A stretch of DNA of 64,000 nucleotides. Source: Nocardioides sambongensis. GTDB lineage: Bacteria; Actinomycetota; Actinomycetes; Propionibacteriales; Nocardioidaceae. Below the pieces are notes generated by a model. That model was not told where the DNA came from. It saw only the letters and a list, made by a program, of their open reading frames with translations, and did not search any database. The DNA lies in contig NZ_CP041091.1 of assembly GCF_006494815.1 (NCBI RefSeq), positions 1,262,501 through 1,326,500 of the forward strand, in the 5' to 3' direction. Shown here piece after piece: positions 1-17,538 of this stretch (the first letter of the stretch is position 1; every line of letters starts with the position of its first letter). The position numbers and the translations under genes are program-made.

Positions 1-281
1 CCGTCAAAGCCTTGGTAGGCCATTACCCCACCAACAAGCTGATAGGCCGCGAGCACATCCCTGGCCGAAAAAACTTTCCACAACCACCCCATGCAGGGAG
101 CTGTCATATCCGGTATTAATTTCGGTTTCCCGAAGCTATCCCAGAGCCAGAGGCAGATTACTCACGTGTTACTCACCCGTTCGCCGCTCGAGTACCCCCG
201 AAAGGGCCTTTCCGCTCGACTTGCATGTGTTAAGCACGCCGCCAGCGTTCGTCCTGAGCCAGGATCAAACTCTCCATAAGA
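1..281 (-). rRNA. rrs: 16S ribosomal RNA, 5' end (partial)
   Basis: Read on the minus strand, this stretch begins with the universal 5' 16S segment (GAGAGTTTGATCCTGGCTCAG near 253-274), followed by the ACGAACGCTGGCGGCGTG and GAGTAACACGTGAGTAA segments. About 280 bases of the 5' domain are present; the rest lies beyond position 1. The V1-V2 region fits Nocardioidaceae. The mature 5' end is placed about eight bases before GAGTTTG, so it is approximate. The gene is transcribed in the same direction as the arginine operon that precedes it. Confidence 0.97.
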
Positions 282-412
282 AAACTCGATACCCAGCAAC
301 ACAACAACTGACAAAAACATCAATCATCGATCTGCCGAAAACCACACACCCACCAACCAAAAGCCGGCAGGCGCGCACAAACAAAATTCACAACAAACCA
401 TAACTTGCATGA

Positions 413-436
413 CACACTGTTGAGTTCTCAAACATC
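413..436 (-). promoter_or_regulatory. Conserved rRNA leader element
   Basis: On the minus strand this reads TTTGAGAACTCAACAGTGTG, a motif seen in the leaders and spacers of many actinobacterial rRNA operons, where it is associated with antitermination and RNase III processing. It lies between the promoter at 496-524 and the mature 16S start, in the AT-richer leader. The motif is seen directly; its role is inferred from related genera. Confidence 0.55.
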
Positions 437-495
437 ACACGCACCAGCCTGGTGTCGCCGGTGACCCGGCGCCCTTTGGCGGGGCAACCTGTGAA

Positions 496-524
496 ACGTT
501 AGTCCTTCCGCTTCCCTCCGTCAA
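496..524 (-). promoter_or_regulatory. rrn operon promoter
   Basis: The minus strand carries TTGACG (524-519), a 17-base spacer and TAACGT (501-496), a good match to a housekeeping sigma -35/-10 pair. The expected start is near 489, giving a leader of about 210 bases before 16S. The 391-base interval 282-672 otherwise holds only this promoter, the leader element and the argH-side hairpin; I see no gene in it. Confidence 0.65.
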
Positions 525-580
525 CTCGCCTTGTCGGCCGAATCCGGAGGTCCGCCGAGCGGACCGTCCTGGCAAGCATC

Positions 581-607
581 AGGCCCCGGGGTTTCCCTTC
601 GGGGCCT
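581..607 (-). terminator. Candidate terminator of the arginine operon
   Basis: A perfect 8-bp inverted repeat (AGGCCCCG / CGGGGCCT) with an 11-base loop lies 66 bases downstream of the argH stop and upstream of the rrn promoter. It has no U-tract, which is common for hairpin terminators in high-GC actinobacteria. The position between two same-direction operons supports the call. Confidence 0.5.
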
Positions 608-672
608 TGCCGCTTGCCGCGACGGAGAGAACATTACGGCACCGTTTCAGGCGTGCCAAATCGGGGTGTCCC

Positions 673-2148
<1,476 letters not shown>

Positions 2149-2176
2149 TCATCTTCTGCTGGGACCCCGAGTGGGA

Positions 2177-5082
<2,906 letters not shown>

Positions 5083-5086
<4 letters not shown>

Positions 5087-6267
5087 GCGGCGCTCCCCTG
5101 GGCCGTGTCGAGGATCGAGGACCACGCGGCCACGAACGCGTCGACGTCGTCGACCGACACGACCAGCGGAGGCGCGAAACGCACCCGGTCGGGCCCCGTG
5201 GCGTTGATGATCCAGCCGGCGTCCTGGGCGGCGGCCACCACAGCGGGAGCCTGCACACCCGTCAGGGTCAGGCCCACCAGCACTCCGGTCCCCCGGGTCT
5301 CGGTCACACGATCATCCGCGGCGACCCCGGCACGCAGCCGCTCACCGATCGCCACCGCGTGGTCGAGCAGGCCGTCCTTCTCGATGGTCTCGATCACGGC
5401 GAGAGCGGCTGCCGCAGCGACCGGGTTGCCGCCGAAGGTGGTGCCGTGGTTGCCCGGCTCGAAGAGCTGCCCGGCGGCACCGAAGCCGATGCAGGCCCCG
5501 ATCGGGATCCCGCCGGCCAGACCCTTGGCGAGGGTGACGATGTCCGGAACGACCCCTGCCGCGTGGCTGGCCAGCCACCGCCCGGTGCGGCCCATGCCGC
5601 TCTGGATCTCGTCGAACCACAGCAGCGCGCCGTGCTCGTCGACGATCCGACGGGCCGCGGTGAGGAACTCGGTGGAGGCCACGTTGACGCCGGCCTCGCC
5701 CTGGAGGGGCTCGATGACGACCGCGGCCGTCGCGTCGGTGACCGCCGCGGCGAGTGCGTCGACGTCGCCGTACGGGACCCAGGTGACGTCGCCGGGCAGT
5801 GGCTCGAACGGGGTGCGGTAGGCCTCCTTGGAGGTCAGCGCGAGACTGCCCATGGTGCGACCGTGGAAGGCGTCCTCCATCGCGACCAGATGGGTCCGAC
5901 CGGTCCGGCGGGTGAGCTTGATGGCCGCCTCGTTCGCCTCGGCACCGGAGTTGCAGAAGAAGACCCGGCCGTCGGCGTCGGGGGCGGTGATCGCCAGGAG
6001 CCGCTCGGCCAGCTCGATCTGCGGCGTGCTCGCGAAGAAGTTCGAGATGTGGCCGAGGGTGTTCAGCTGCTCGGTGACCGCCCCGACCAGGGCGGGGTGG
6101 CCGTGGCCGAGCGTGTTGACCGCGATGCCGCCGAGGAAGTCCACGTAGCTGCGTCCCTCGACGTCCCACACCCGGCAGCCCTCGCCGCGCTCGAGCACCA
6201 GCTTGGGCGGTCCGAAGGTGTTCATCAGCGCGGCCGAGTAGCGCTGCGTCCAGCTCTGGTTGCTCAT
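5083..6267 (-). CDS. argD: Acetylornithine aminotransferase
   Basis: This is a class III PLP-dependent aminotransferase that converts N-acetylglutamate semialdehyde to N-acetylornithine. The 394-residue protein is the usual length. The PLP lysine is K248 in [14 protein letters not shown], preceded by the [12 protein letters not shown] segment with D219. The start ATG at 6267 overlaps the argB stop by four bases, so translation is likely coupled. In some bacteria ArgD also serves lysine synthesis (DapC activity); the sequence cannot decide that. Confidence 0.96.
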
Positions 6268-7199
6268 GAGTCACGCGCCTTCCGCGTCTTGGTCTCCACG
6301 CCGGGAAGCACCTGGGTGCCGACACCTTCGTGGGTGAACAGCTCGAGCAGTACGGCGTGGGGCTGGCGTCCGTCCACCACGGTGGCGCGCTGCACGCCAC
6401 CGCGCACGGCCTGCAGGCAGGCACCCATCTTCGGGATCATGCCGCTGGCCAGCGTCGGGAGGATCACCTCGAGGGCCTCCGGGCTGATCTCGCCGATGAC
6501 CTCCTCGGGGTCGGGCCAGTCGAGGTAGAGCCCCTCGACGTCGGTGAGCACCAGGAGCTTCTCGGCACCGAGCGCGACGGCCAGCGCGGCCGCGGCGGCG
6601 TCGGCGTTGACGTTGTGGACCGTGCCGTCGACGTCGGGGGCCACGCTGGAGACCACGGGGATCCGGCCCGCCTCGATCAGGTCCAGCACCGCCTCGGGTC
6701 GCACCTCGCTGACCTCGCCGACCAGGCCGAGATCGACCTCCTCGCCGTCCACCACGGTGCCGGTGGCCTCGGCGGTGAAGAGACCGGCGTCCTCGCCGGA
6801 CTGGCCGACCGCCAGCGGACCGTGCTCGTTGATCAGGCCGACGAGCTCGCGCTGCACCTGGCCGACCAGCACCATCCGGACCACGTCCATCGCCTCGGGA
6901 GTGGTCACCCGCAGGCCGCCGCGGAACTCGGACTCGATGCCCAGCCGGTCGAGCATCTGGGAGATCTGCGGGCCGCCGCCGTGCACCACGACCGGGCGGA
7001 AGCCGGCGAAGCGCAGGAAGGCGATGTCCTCGGCGAAGGCCCGCTTCAGGGTCTCGTCCGTCATCGCGTTGCCGCCGTACTTCACCACGATGATCTTGCC
7101 GTGGTAGGCCTTCAGCCACGGCAGGGCGCCGGCGAGGGTGGCGGCCTTCTTGGGATCCGGCCGGGCCGGGTCCGGGGTGTCCTGGTTCTCGGTGTTCAT
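6264..7199 (-). CDS. argB: Acetylglutamate kinase
   Basis: This enzyme phosphorylates N-acetylglutamate in the second step of the cyclic arginine pathway and is usually the arginine-inhibited control point. The 311-residue protein has the amino-acid kinase motifs KYGGNAM and VVHGGGPQI near the N-terminus. An N-terminal extension before [11 protein letters not shown] is consistent with the arginine-sensitive, hexameric type, but I cannot confirm feedback inhibition from sequence alone. It lies 17 bases after argJ and overlaps argD by four bases. Confidence 0.96.
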   Translation of the reverse strand: MNTENQDTPDPARPDPKKAATLAGALPWLKAYHGKIIVVKYGGNAMTDETLKRAFAEDIAFLRFAGFRPVVVHGGGPQISQMLDRLGIESEFRGGLRVTTPEAMDVVRMVLVGQVQRELVGLINEHGPLAVGQSGEDAGLFTAEATGTVVDGEEVDLGLVGEVSEVRPEAVLDLIEAGRIPVVSSVAPDVDGTVHNVNADAAAAALAVALGAEKLLVLTDVEGLYLDWPDPEEVIGEISPEALEVILPTLASGMIPKMGACLQAVRGGVQRATVVDGRQPHAVLLELFTHEGVGTQVLPGVETKTRKARDS

Positions 7200-7216
7200 C
7201 GGTGGGGCCTCGGCAT

Positions 7217-8368
7217 TCAGGAGCTGTACGCGCTGTTCTCGTGCACGTAGGCGTGGGTCAGGTCGTTGGTCCAGACGGTCGCCTCGGCGTCACCGGCCTT
7301 GAGGTCGATGGTCACCGTCACCGACCGGTCGGAGAGGTCGACGCCTGCGGGGTCCTCGGCCGGCGTCGAGTTGCGGCACACCCACACGCCGTTCATCGCG
7401 ACGTCGAGGTCGGCCGGGTCGAAGGCGGCGTCGGTGGTGCCGATCGAGGCCAGCACCCGGCCCCAGTTGGGGTCCTTGCCGAAGACGGCGGCCTTGAACA
7501 GGTTGCTGCGGGCGACGCTGCGTCCGACCGCGACCGCGTCGTCCTCGGTGGCGGCGTTGCGGGTCAGGATGGCGATCTCGTGGTCGGCGCCCTCGGCGTC
7601 GGCCAGCAGCTGCTTGGCCAGCGACACACACACCTCGGTGAGCCCGGCGGTGAAGTCGGCGAGGTCCGGGGCGACGCCGCTGGCGCCGTTGGCGAGCACG
7701 GTGACCGTGTCGTTGGTCGACTGGCAGCCGTCGGAGTCGAGGCGGTCGAAGGAGACCCGGGTCGCCGCGCGCAGCGCGCGCTCGAGGTCGGCGGCCGGCA
7801 CCTCGGCGTCGGTGGTGATCACCACGAGCATGGTGGCCAGCGCGGGTGCCAGCATGCCGGCGCCCTTGGCCATCGCACCGATGCTCCAGCCGTCGCCGTG
7901 GTGCACGGCCTGCTTGCTCACCGAGTCGGTGGTCATGATCGCCTCGGCGGCGTCGTTGCCGCCGTCGTCGGAGAGCAGGGGGTGCAGGGCGTCGACGCCG
8001 TCGAGGAGCTGCTGCCGGTCGTTGGTGAGGCCGATCAGCCCGGTCGAGCAGACGATCACGTCCCCGGCGCCGACACCGATCCGCTCGGCGACACGCTCGG
8101 CGACCGCGTGGGTGGTCCCGAAGCCCTCGGGTCCGGTGTAGCAGTTGGCGCCCCCGGAGTTGAGGACGACGGCACGGACGACGCCGTCCCGCGCGACCTG
8201 CTCGCTCCACAGCACGGGGTTGGCCTTGCAACGGTTGCTGGTGAAGACGGAGGCCGAGTCGTAGCGAGGACCGTCGCTGACGACGAGCGCGAGGTCCTTC
8301 GCGCCGGTGGACTTGAGGCCGATCGCGGTGCCGGCGGCGCGGAAGCCGCTGGGCTGGGTGATGCTCAT
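7217..8368 (-). CDS. argJ: Bifunctional glutamate N-acetyltransferase / ornithine acetyltransferase
   Basis: ArgJ recycles the acetyl group from N-acetylornithine to glutamate and often also makes N-acetylglutamate from acetyl-CoA. The 383-residue proprotein contains the self-cleavage site [14 protein letters not shown]; the Thr after the Ala is the nucleophile of the beta chain. No separate N-acetylglutamate synthase is seen here, so ArgJ may supply both activities. The start is ATG at 8368. It follows a small ACT-domain gene by 21 bases instead of following argC directly, which is unusual. Confidence 0.96.
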   Translation of the reverse strand: MSITQPSGFRAAGTAIGLKSTGAKDLALVVSDGPRYDSASVFTSNRCKANPVLWSEQVARDGVVRAVVLNSGGANCYTGPEGFGTTHAVAERVAERIGVGAGDVIVCSTGLIGLTNDRQQLLDGVDALHPLLSDDGGNDAAEAIMTTDSVSKQAVHHGDGWSIGAMAKGAGMLAPALATMLVVITTDAEVPAADLERALRAATRVSFDRLDSDGCQSTNDTVTVLANGASGVAPDLADFTAGLTEVCVSLAKQLLADAEGADHEIAILTRNAATEDDAVAVGRSVARSNLFKAAVFGKDPNWGRVLASIGTTDAAFDPADLDVAMNGVWVCRNSTPAEDPAGVDLSDRSVTVTIDLKAGDAEATVWTNDLTHAYVHENSAYSS

Positions 8369-8389
8369 GGTGCTCCTTCGTGCGGGAGG

Positions 8390-12389
<4,000 letters not shown>

Positions 12390-12397
12390 CTCTCTCC

Positions 12398-13493
12398 TCA
12401 GATCTCGGTGCCGAAGGCGGACGAGAAGCGTGCGTCGCCCTCGAACAGCGGTCGCAGGTCGCCCAGGTTGTGCCGGAACATGAAGGACCGGTCGATGCCC
12501 ATCCCGAACGCGAACCCTGAGTGGACCTCGGGGTCCACGCCGCAGGCGACCAGGACGCGGGGTTCACCACGCCGCAGCCGCCCCACTCGATCCAGCCCTC
12601 GCCCTTGCAGGTGCGGCAGGCGTCGCTGTCCTCGCCCCGGCAGACGAAGCACCGTACGTCGACCTCGGCCGACGGCTCGGTGAACGGGAAGTAGGAGGGA
12701 CGGAACCGGGTGTCGATGCCGTCGCCGAAGAGCCGGGCCGCGAGGTGGTCCAGGGAGCCCTTGAGGTGCGCCATGGTGATGCCCTCGTCGACCACGAGGC
12801 CCTCCACCTGGTGGAACATCGGGCTGTGCGTCGCGTCGTACTCGTCGGTGCGGAAGACCCGCCCGGGGCAGGCGACGTAGATCGGCGGCTTGCGGGTCAG
12901 CATGGTGCGCGCCTGCACCGGCGAGGTCTGGGTGCGCAGCACCACGTGGTGGTCGGCCGGCTCGGTCCAGAAGGTGTCCTGCATCGTCCGGGCCGGGTGG
13001 TCGGGCCCGAGGTTGAGCGCGTCGAAGTTGAGCCACTCGGCCTCGACCACGGGGCCCTCGGCGATCTCCCAACCCATCGCGACGAAGATGTCGGCGATCA
13101 GCTCCGACTGCAGCGTGATCGGGTGCCGCGAGCCGACCCGCGACCGGTCGACCGGCAGCGTCACGTCGACGGTCTCGGTGACCAGCATCCGCTCCTCGTG
13201 CTCGGCCTCGAGCACGGCCTGGCGCTCGGCGAGCGCCGTGCTGACGGCCCCGCGTGCCTGGCCGACCCGCTGGCCGGCCTCCTTGCGGGCCTGCGGCGGC
13301 AGGGCACCGATCTCCCGGTTCGCCAGCGCCAGGGGCGACCGGTCGCCGGCGTGGTCGAGCCGGGCCTGCTTGAGCTGCTCGAGGTCGGCGGCGGCCGCGA
13401 TCGCCGCGAGCGCCTCTTCACGCATCCGCTCGACCTCGGCGGCCTGCAGCGGGGTGACCTCGACGGGTCGTAATCGGTGTTGGGGCCGGACAT
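12398..13493 (-). CDS. pheS: Phenylalanine-tRNA ligase alpha subunit (two one-base frameshifts)
   Basis: This is the catalytic subunit of PheRS, 365 residues after repair. It has an N-terminal coiled coil, then class II aaRS motif 2 ([20 protein letters not shown]) and motif 3 ([11 protein letters not shown]). A CxxC...CxxC insertion ([15 protein letters not shown]) is of the kind found in some bacterial PheS. The start is ATG at 13493 ([10 protein letters not shown]). Breaks at 13465-13467 (after DYDP) and 12559-12562 (in [15 protein letters not shown]) are each fixed by one added C. It is followed by pheT after eight bases. Confidence 0.93.
12559..12562 (-). other. Frameshift site 2 in pheS
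   Basis: The coding strand has AACCCCGCG where AACCCCCGCG restores [14 protein letters not shown]. Confidence 0.85.
13465..13467 (-). other. Frameshift site 1 in pheS
   Basis: The coding strand has GACCCGTC where GACCCCGTC restores [13 protein letters not shown] and joins the ATG at 13493 to the main frame. Confidence 0.8.
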
Positions 13494-13800
13494 GGCTCCC
13501 TTTCCAAGCGGCAGATCAGGACGCCGCAGATTCTAGGAGTGGGTGGGGGTGGTGTCCTCCCCGGACCCGGTGACGCCCGGAAGTGGGGCGCGGATCAGGC
13601 CGCGCGCCGCGCCCCCGGACCGCCGACCGGTCCGGGGCTCAGAAATCGCCGGATGCGCTTCGCCACGCCCACATCCTAGCCGCACCGCGTCGCGCCAGGG
13701 CCGGAAGTCCTTGCCAGCGCGCGGCGCGAGTGGCAATAGTGATCCGCACCACAGTCACTGGAGTCGGCCGGACGGTCACTGCGCGACACCCCGGCCGGGG
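13494..13800. other. Divergent intergenic region between pheS and narG
   Basis: These 307 bases separate two divergent operons and should hold both promoters. A strong hairpin (CCCCGGACC / GGTCCGGGG, 7-base loop) lies at 13613-13637; on the pheS side it could be a leader attenuator. Closer to narG are repeats GTCACTG at 13754-13760 and 13775-13781 (21 bases apart) and an AGTGA at 13738-13742 facing them. I see no convincing gene, tRNA or T-box and no confident -35/-10 pair. Confidence 0.5.
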
Positions 13801-16800
13801 ATGGGCGGCACCGTGTCACGTTCGCAGGACGACCAGCACCCACGGATCGACTCGACCGCATCCGACCTGCTGCTGAAGGCGGGCCGGTTCTTCACGCGGT
13901 GGGACGGCACCGACGACGGCCGGGCGGTCTTCCGGGAGGGCGGGCGCGCCGGGGACGTCTTCTACCGGGACCGGTGGAGCCACGACAAGGTGGTGCGCTC
14001 CACGCACGGCGTGAACTGCACCGGATCGTGCTCGTGGAAGGTGTACGTGAAGGACGGCGTGATCACCTGGGAGACCCAGCAGACCGACTATCCCTCGGTC
14101 GGCCCCGACCGTCCCGAGTACGAGCCCCGCGGCTGCCCGCGCGGGGCTGCCTTCTCCTGGTACACCTACTCCCCCACCCGGGTGCGCTTCCCCTACGCCC
14201 GCGGCGTGCTCGTGGAGATGTTCCGCGAGGCCCGCGAACGCGTCGGCGGCGACCCGGTCCTCGCCTGGGCGGACATCCAGGCCGACCCCGAGCGGCGACG
14301 GCGCTACCAGCGGGCCCGCGGCAAGGGCGGGCTGGTCCGGATCAGCTGGTCCGAGGCGGTCGACATCGTCGCCGCGGCGCAGGTGCACACGATCAGGACG
14401 CACGGGCCGGACCGGATCGCCACGTTCAGCCCGATCCCTGCGATGTCGATGGTCTCGCATGCGGTCGGTGCGCGATTCACCCATCTGCTCGGTGGAGCGA
14501 TGACGTCGTTCTACGACTGGTACGCCGACCTCCCGGTGGCCAGCCCGCAGGTCTTCGGCGACCAGACCGACGTCCCCGAGTCCGGGGACTGGTGGGACGC
14601 GACGTACCTGATGATGTGGGGGTCGAACGTGCCGGTCACCCGGACCCCGGACGCGCACTGGATGGCCGAGGTCCGCTACCGCGGGACCAAGGTGGTCACG
14701 GTCAGCCCGGACTACGCGGACAACACGAAGTTCGCCGACGAGTGGATCCCGGCCCAGGCCGGCACCGACGCGGCACTGGCGATGGCGATGACCCACGTGA
14801 TCCTCACCGAGTGCTTCGTCCAGCGGCGGGTGCCGTTCTTCATCGAGTACGTGCGCCAGTACACCGACCTGCCCTTCCTGATCACCCTCGACCGCAACCA
14901 GGAGCACGGCGGTCTGGTGCCCGGCAAGTTCCTCACCGCCCGGGACCTCGGCGACGAGGCGGCCGAGGCGGCCTGGAAGACGGTCCTCCTCGACGCCGCG
15001 AGCGGAGCGCCGGTGGTGCCGAACGGCTCGATGGGGTTCCGGTACGCCCCGTCGGGCGAGGGACGGTGGAACCTGGACCTGGAGGGCGTGGTGCCGGCAC
15101 TGTCGCTGCGCGACGCCAAGGTCGAGCCCGAGGCCGCCGAGGTCCTGCTGCCCTCCTATGCGGGTCCCATCGGGGACGGGGAGGTGCTGCGCCGCGGCGT
15201 GCCCGTCACCCGGGTCGGGGGCCGTCTGGTCACCACGGTCTTCGACCTGATGCTCGCCCAGCACGGCGTCGGGCGCCCCGACCTCCCCGGCGACTGGCCG
15301 ACCGGGTACGACGACGCGTCGGCGCCGTACACACCCGCCTGGCAGGCGGAGGTGACCTCGGTCCCCGCCGAGCAGTGCGTGCGGATCGCACGGGAGTTCG
15401 CCCGCAACTCCGAGGAGTCCGGCGGCCGGTCGATGATCATCCTCGGGGCCGGCGTGTGCCAGTGGTTCCACGCGGACGCGACGTACCGGTCGATCCTCTC
15501 GCTGCTGCTGCTGACCGGGAGCATGGGCCGCAACGGCGGCGGTTGGGCGCACTACGTCGGCCAGGAGAAGTGCCGGCCGATCACCGGGTGGATCTCGCTG
15601 GCCAACAACCTGGACTGGAGCCGACCGCCGCGGACCATGATCGGCACCGCCTACTGGTACATGCACACCGACCAGTGGCGCACCGACGGCTACCGCGCGG
15701 ACGCACTGGCCTCGCCACTCGCCGAGGGACACCTGGCCGGGATGCACACCGCCGACACCATCGCGCAGTCGAATCGGCTGGGGTGGATGCCGTTCTACCC
15801 GCAGTTCGACCGCAACCCGCTCGACCTGGCCGACGAGGCGGAGGCCGCCGTCGCGGCCGGCGAGGCCGGGGACGTCAACGAGTACGTGGTGCAGCGCTTG
15901 AAGGACGGCAGCCTGAAGTTCGCCATCGAGGACGTCGACGCGCCGGAGAACTGGCCGCGCACCCTGACCCTGTGGCGGTCGAACCTCTTCGGCTCCTCGG
16001 CGAAGGGCAACGAGTACTTCCTCAAGCACCTCCTCGGCACCCACACCAATGCCCGCGCCGAGGACGGCGCGCCGGACGTCCGGCCACGCGACGTCGCCTG
16101 GCGCGAGGAGGCTCCGGAGGGCAAGCTCGACCTGCTGGTCTCCGCCGACTTCCGGATGACCTCGACCACCCTGCTCTCCGACGTGGTGCTGCCGGCGGCC
16201 ACCTGGTACGAGAAGCACGACCTGTCCTCCACGGACATGCACCCCTACGTGCACGCGTTCACCCCGGCGATCGACCCGCCGTGGGAGGCACGCACCGACT
16301 TCGAGATGTTCCACCTCTTCGCGCGTCGGGTCTCGGAGCTGGCGCGCGACCACCTCGGCGTGCGCAAGGACATCGTCGCGGTGCCGCTGCAGCACGACAC
16401 CCCGGGCGAGACCGCGCAACCCGGAGGCGTGGTGCTGGACTGGAGACGCGGCGACGTCGATCCGGTGCCGGGCAGGACGATGCCGGTGCTGCAGGTGGTG
16501 GAGCGCGACTACACCGCCATCGCGGACAAGCTGGCCACCATCGGGCCGTTGGCGGACCGACTCGGCTTCGGCGTCAAGAACGTCACCTTCGACCTGGGCG
16601 AGGCGCTCGAGATCCTGGCCGGGTCGGGCGGAGTGATGGACTCCGGCGCCGGGGCCGGGCGACCCGCCATCGACACCGACGCCAAGCTCGCGGAGGCGAT
16701 CCTGACCCTCTCCGGCACCACCAACGGCGAGCTGGCCGCCCAGGGCTTCCGCACCCTTGAGCGCCGGGTCGGCAAGCCACTGGCCGACCTGGCCGAGGGA

Positions 16801-17538
16801 TCGACGGAGAAACGGATCACGTTCGCCCAGACCCAGGCCGCGCCGGTGCCGGTGATCACCTCCCCGGAGTGGTCCGGCTCGGAGACCGGCGGACGCCGCT
16901 ACGCACCGTTCACCGTGAACATCGAACGGCTCAAGCCGTTCCACACGCTGTCCGGACGGATGCACTTCTTCCTCGACCACGACTGGATGCGCGACCTGGG
17001 CGAGTCGCTGCCGATCTATCGACCACCGCTGGACATGAACCGGCTCTTCGGTGAGCCCAGGCTGGGCTCCGACGGCGCCGCCGAGATCACCGTCCGCTAC
17101 CTGACCCCGCACTCGAAGTGGTCGATCCACTCCGAGTACCAGGACAACCTGTTCATGCTCTCCCTCTCCCGGGGCGGCACCTCGGCCTGGCTGAGCCCGG
17201 CCGACGCCGCCGCGATCTCGGTGCGCGACAACGACTGGATCGAGTGCACCAACGCGAACGGCGTCTTCGTGGCGCGCGCCATCGTGAGCCACCGGATCCC
17301 GCAGGGCGTGACCTTCGTGCACCACGCCCAGGAGCGCACCATCGACGTACCCAAGTCGGAGGCGACGGGACGGCGCGGCGGCATCCACAACAGCGTCACC
17401 CGGGTGCTGGTGAAGCCGACGCACCTGATCGGCGGCTACGCGCAACTGTCCTACGCGTTCAACTACCTCGGACCCACCGGCAACCAGCGCGACATCGTCG
17501 CGACGATCCGCAAGCGGTCGCAGGAGGTGACCTACTGA
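13801..17538 (+). CDS. narG: Respiratory nitrate reductase alpha subunit
   Basis: This is the Mo-bisMGD catalytic subunit, which reduces nitrate to nitrite at the cytoplasmic face of the membrane. 1245 residues, the usual NarG size. The N-terminal Fe-S cluster ligands are H69, C73, C77 and C112, with the same spacing as E. coli NarG. The likely molybdenum ligand is D243 in FYDWYADLP. I choose ATG at 13801; a GTG at 13813 is possible, and the frame is open back to 13543. It heads narGHJI-narK. The long antisense frame opposite it is a high-GC shadow. Confidence 0.97.
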   Translation: MGGTVSRSQDDQHPRIDSTASDLLLKAGRFFTRWDGTDDGRAVFREGGRAGDVFYRDRWSHDKVVRSTHGVNCTGSCSWKVYVKDGVITWETQQTDYPSVGPDRPEYEPRGCPRGAAFSWYTYSPTRVRFPYARGVLVEMFREARERVGGDPVLAWADIQADPERRRRYQRARGKGGLVRISWSEAVDIVAAAQVHTIRTHGPDRIATFSPIPAMSMVSHAVGARFTHLLGGAMTSFYDWYADLPVASPQVFGDQTDVPESGDWWDATYLMMWGSNVPVTRTPDAHWMAEVRYRGTKVVTVSPDYADNTKFADEWIPAQAGTDAALAMAMTHVILTECFVQRRVPFFIEYVRQYTDLPFLITLDRNQEHGGLVPGKFLTARDLGDEAAEAAWKTVLLDAASGAPVVPNGSMGFRYAPSGEGRWNLDLEGVVPALSLRDAKVEPEAAEVLLPSYAGPIGDGEVLRRGVPVTRVGGRLVTTVFDLMLAQHGVGRPDLPGDWPTGYDDASAPYTPAWQAEVTSVPAEQCVRIAREFARNSEESGGRSMIILGAGVCQWFHADATYRSILSLLLLTGSMGRNGGGWAHYVGQEKCRPITGWISLANNLDWSRPPRTMIGTAYWYMHTDQWRTDGYRADALASPLAEGHLAGMHTADTIAQSNRLGWMPFYPQFDRNPLDLADEAEAAVAAGEAGDVNEYVVQRLKDGSLKFAIEDVDAPENWPRTLTLWRSNLFGSSAKGNEYFLKHLLGTHTNARAEDGAPDVRPRDVAWREEAPEGKLDLLVSADFRMTSTTLLSDVVLPAATWYEKHDLSSTDMHPYVHAFTPAIDPPWEARTDFEMFHLFARRVSELARDHLGVRKDIVAVPLQHDTPGETAQPGGVVLDWRRGDVDPVPGRTMPVLQVVERDYTAIADKLATIGPLADRLGFGVKNVTFDLGEALEILAGSGGVMDSGAGAGRPAIDTDAKLAEAILTLSGTTNGELAAQGFRTLERRVGKPLADLAEGSTEKRITFAQTQAAPVPVITSPEWSGSETGGRRYAPFTVNIERLKPFHTLSGRMHFFLDHDWMRDLGESLPIYRPPLDMNRLFGEPRLGSDGAAEITVRYLTPHSKWSIHSEYQDNLFMLSLSRGGTSAWLSPADAAAISVRDNDWIECTNANGVFVARAIVSHRIPQGVTFVHHAQERTIDVPKSEATGRRGGIHNSVTRVLVKPTHLIGGYAQLSYAFNYLGPTGNQRDIVATIRKRSQEVTY

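Noticed and set aside
13494..13800. T-box leader for pheS
   Set aside because: No T-box core sequence or specifier-loop arrangement is visible; the hairpin alone is not enough.
13816..17445. 1209-codon open frame on the minus strand opposite narG
   Set aside because: Exact antisense to a fully supported gene; composition-driven shadow, with no recognisable domain.
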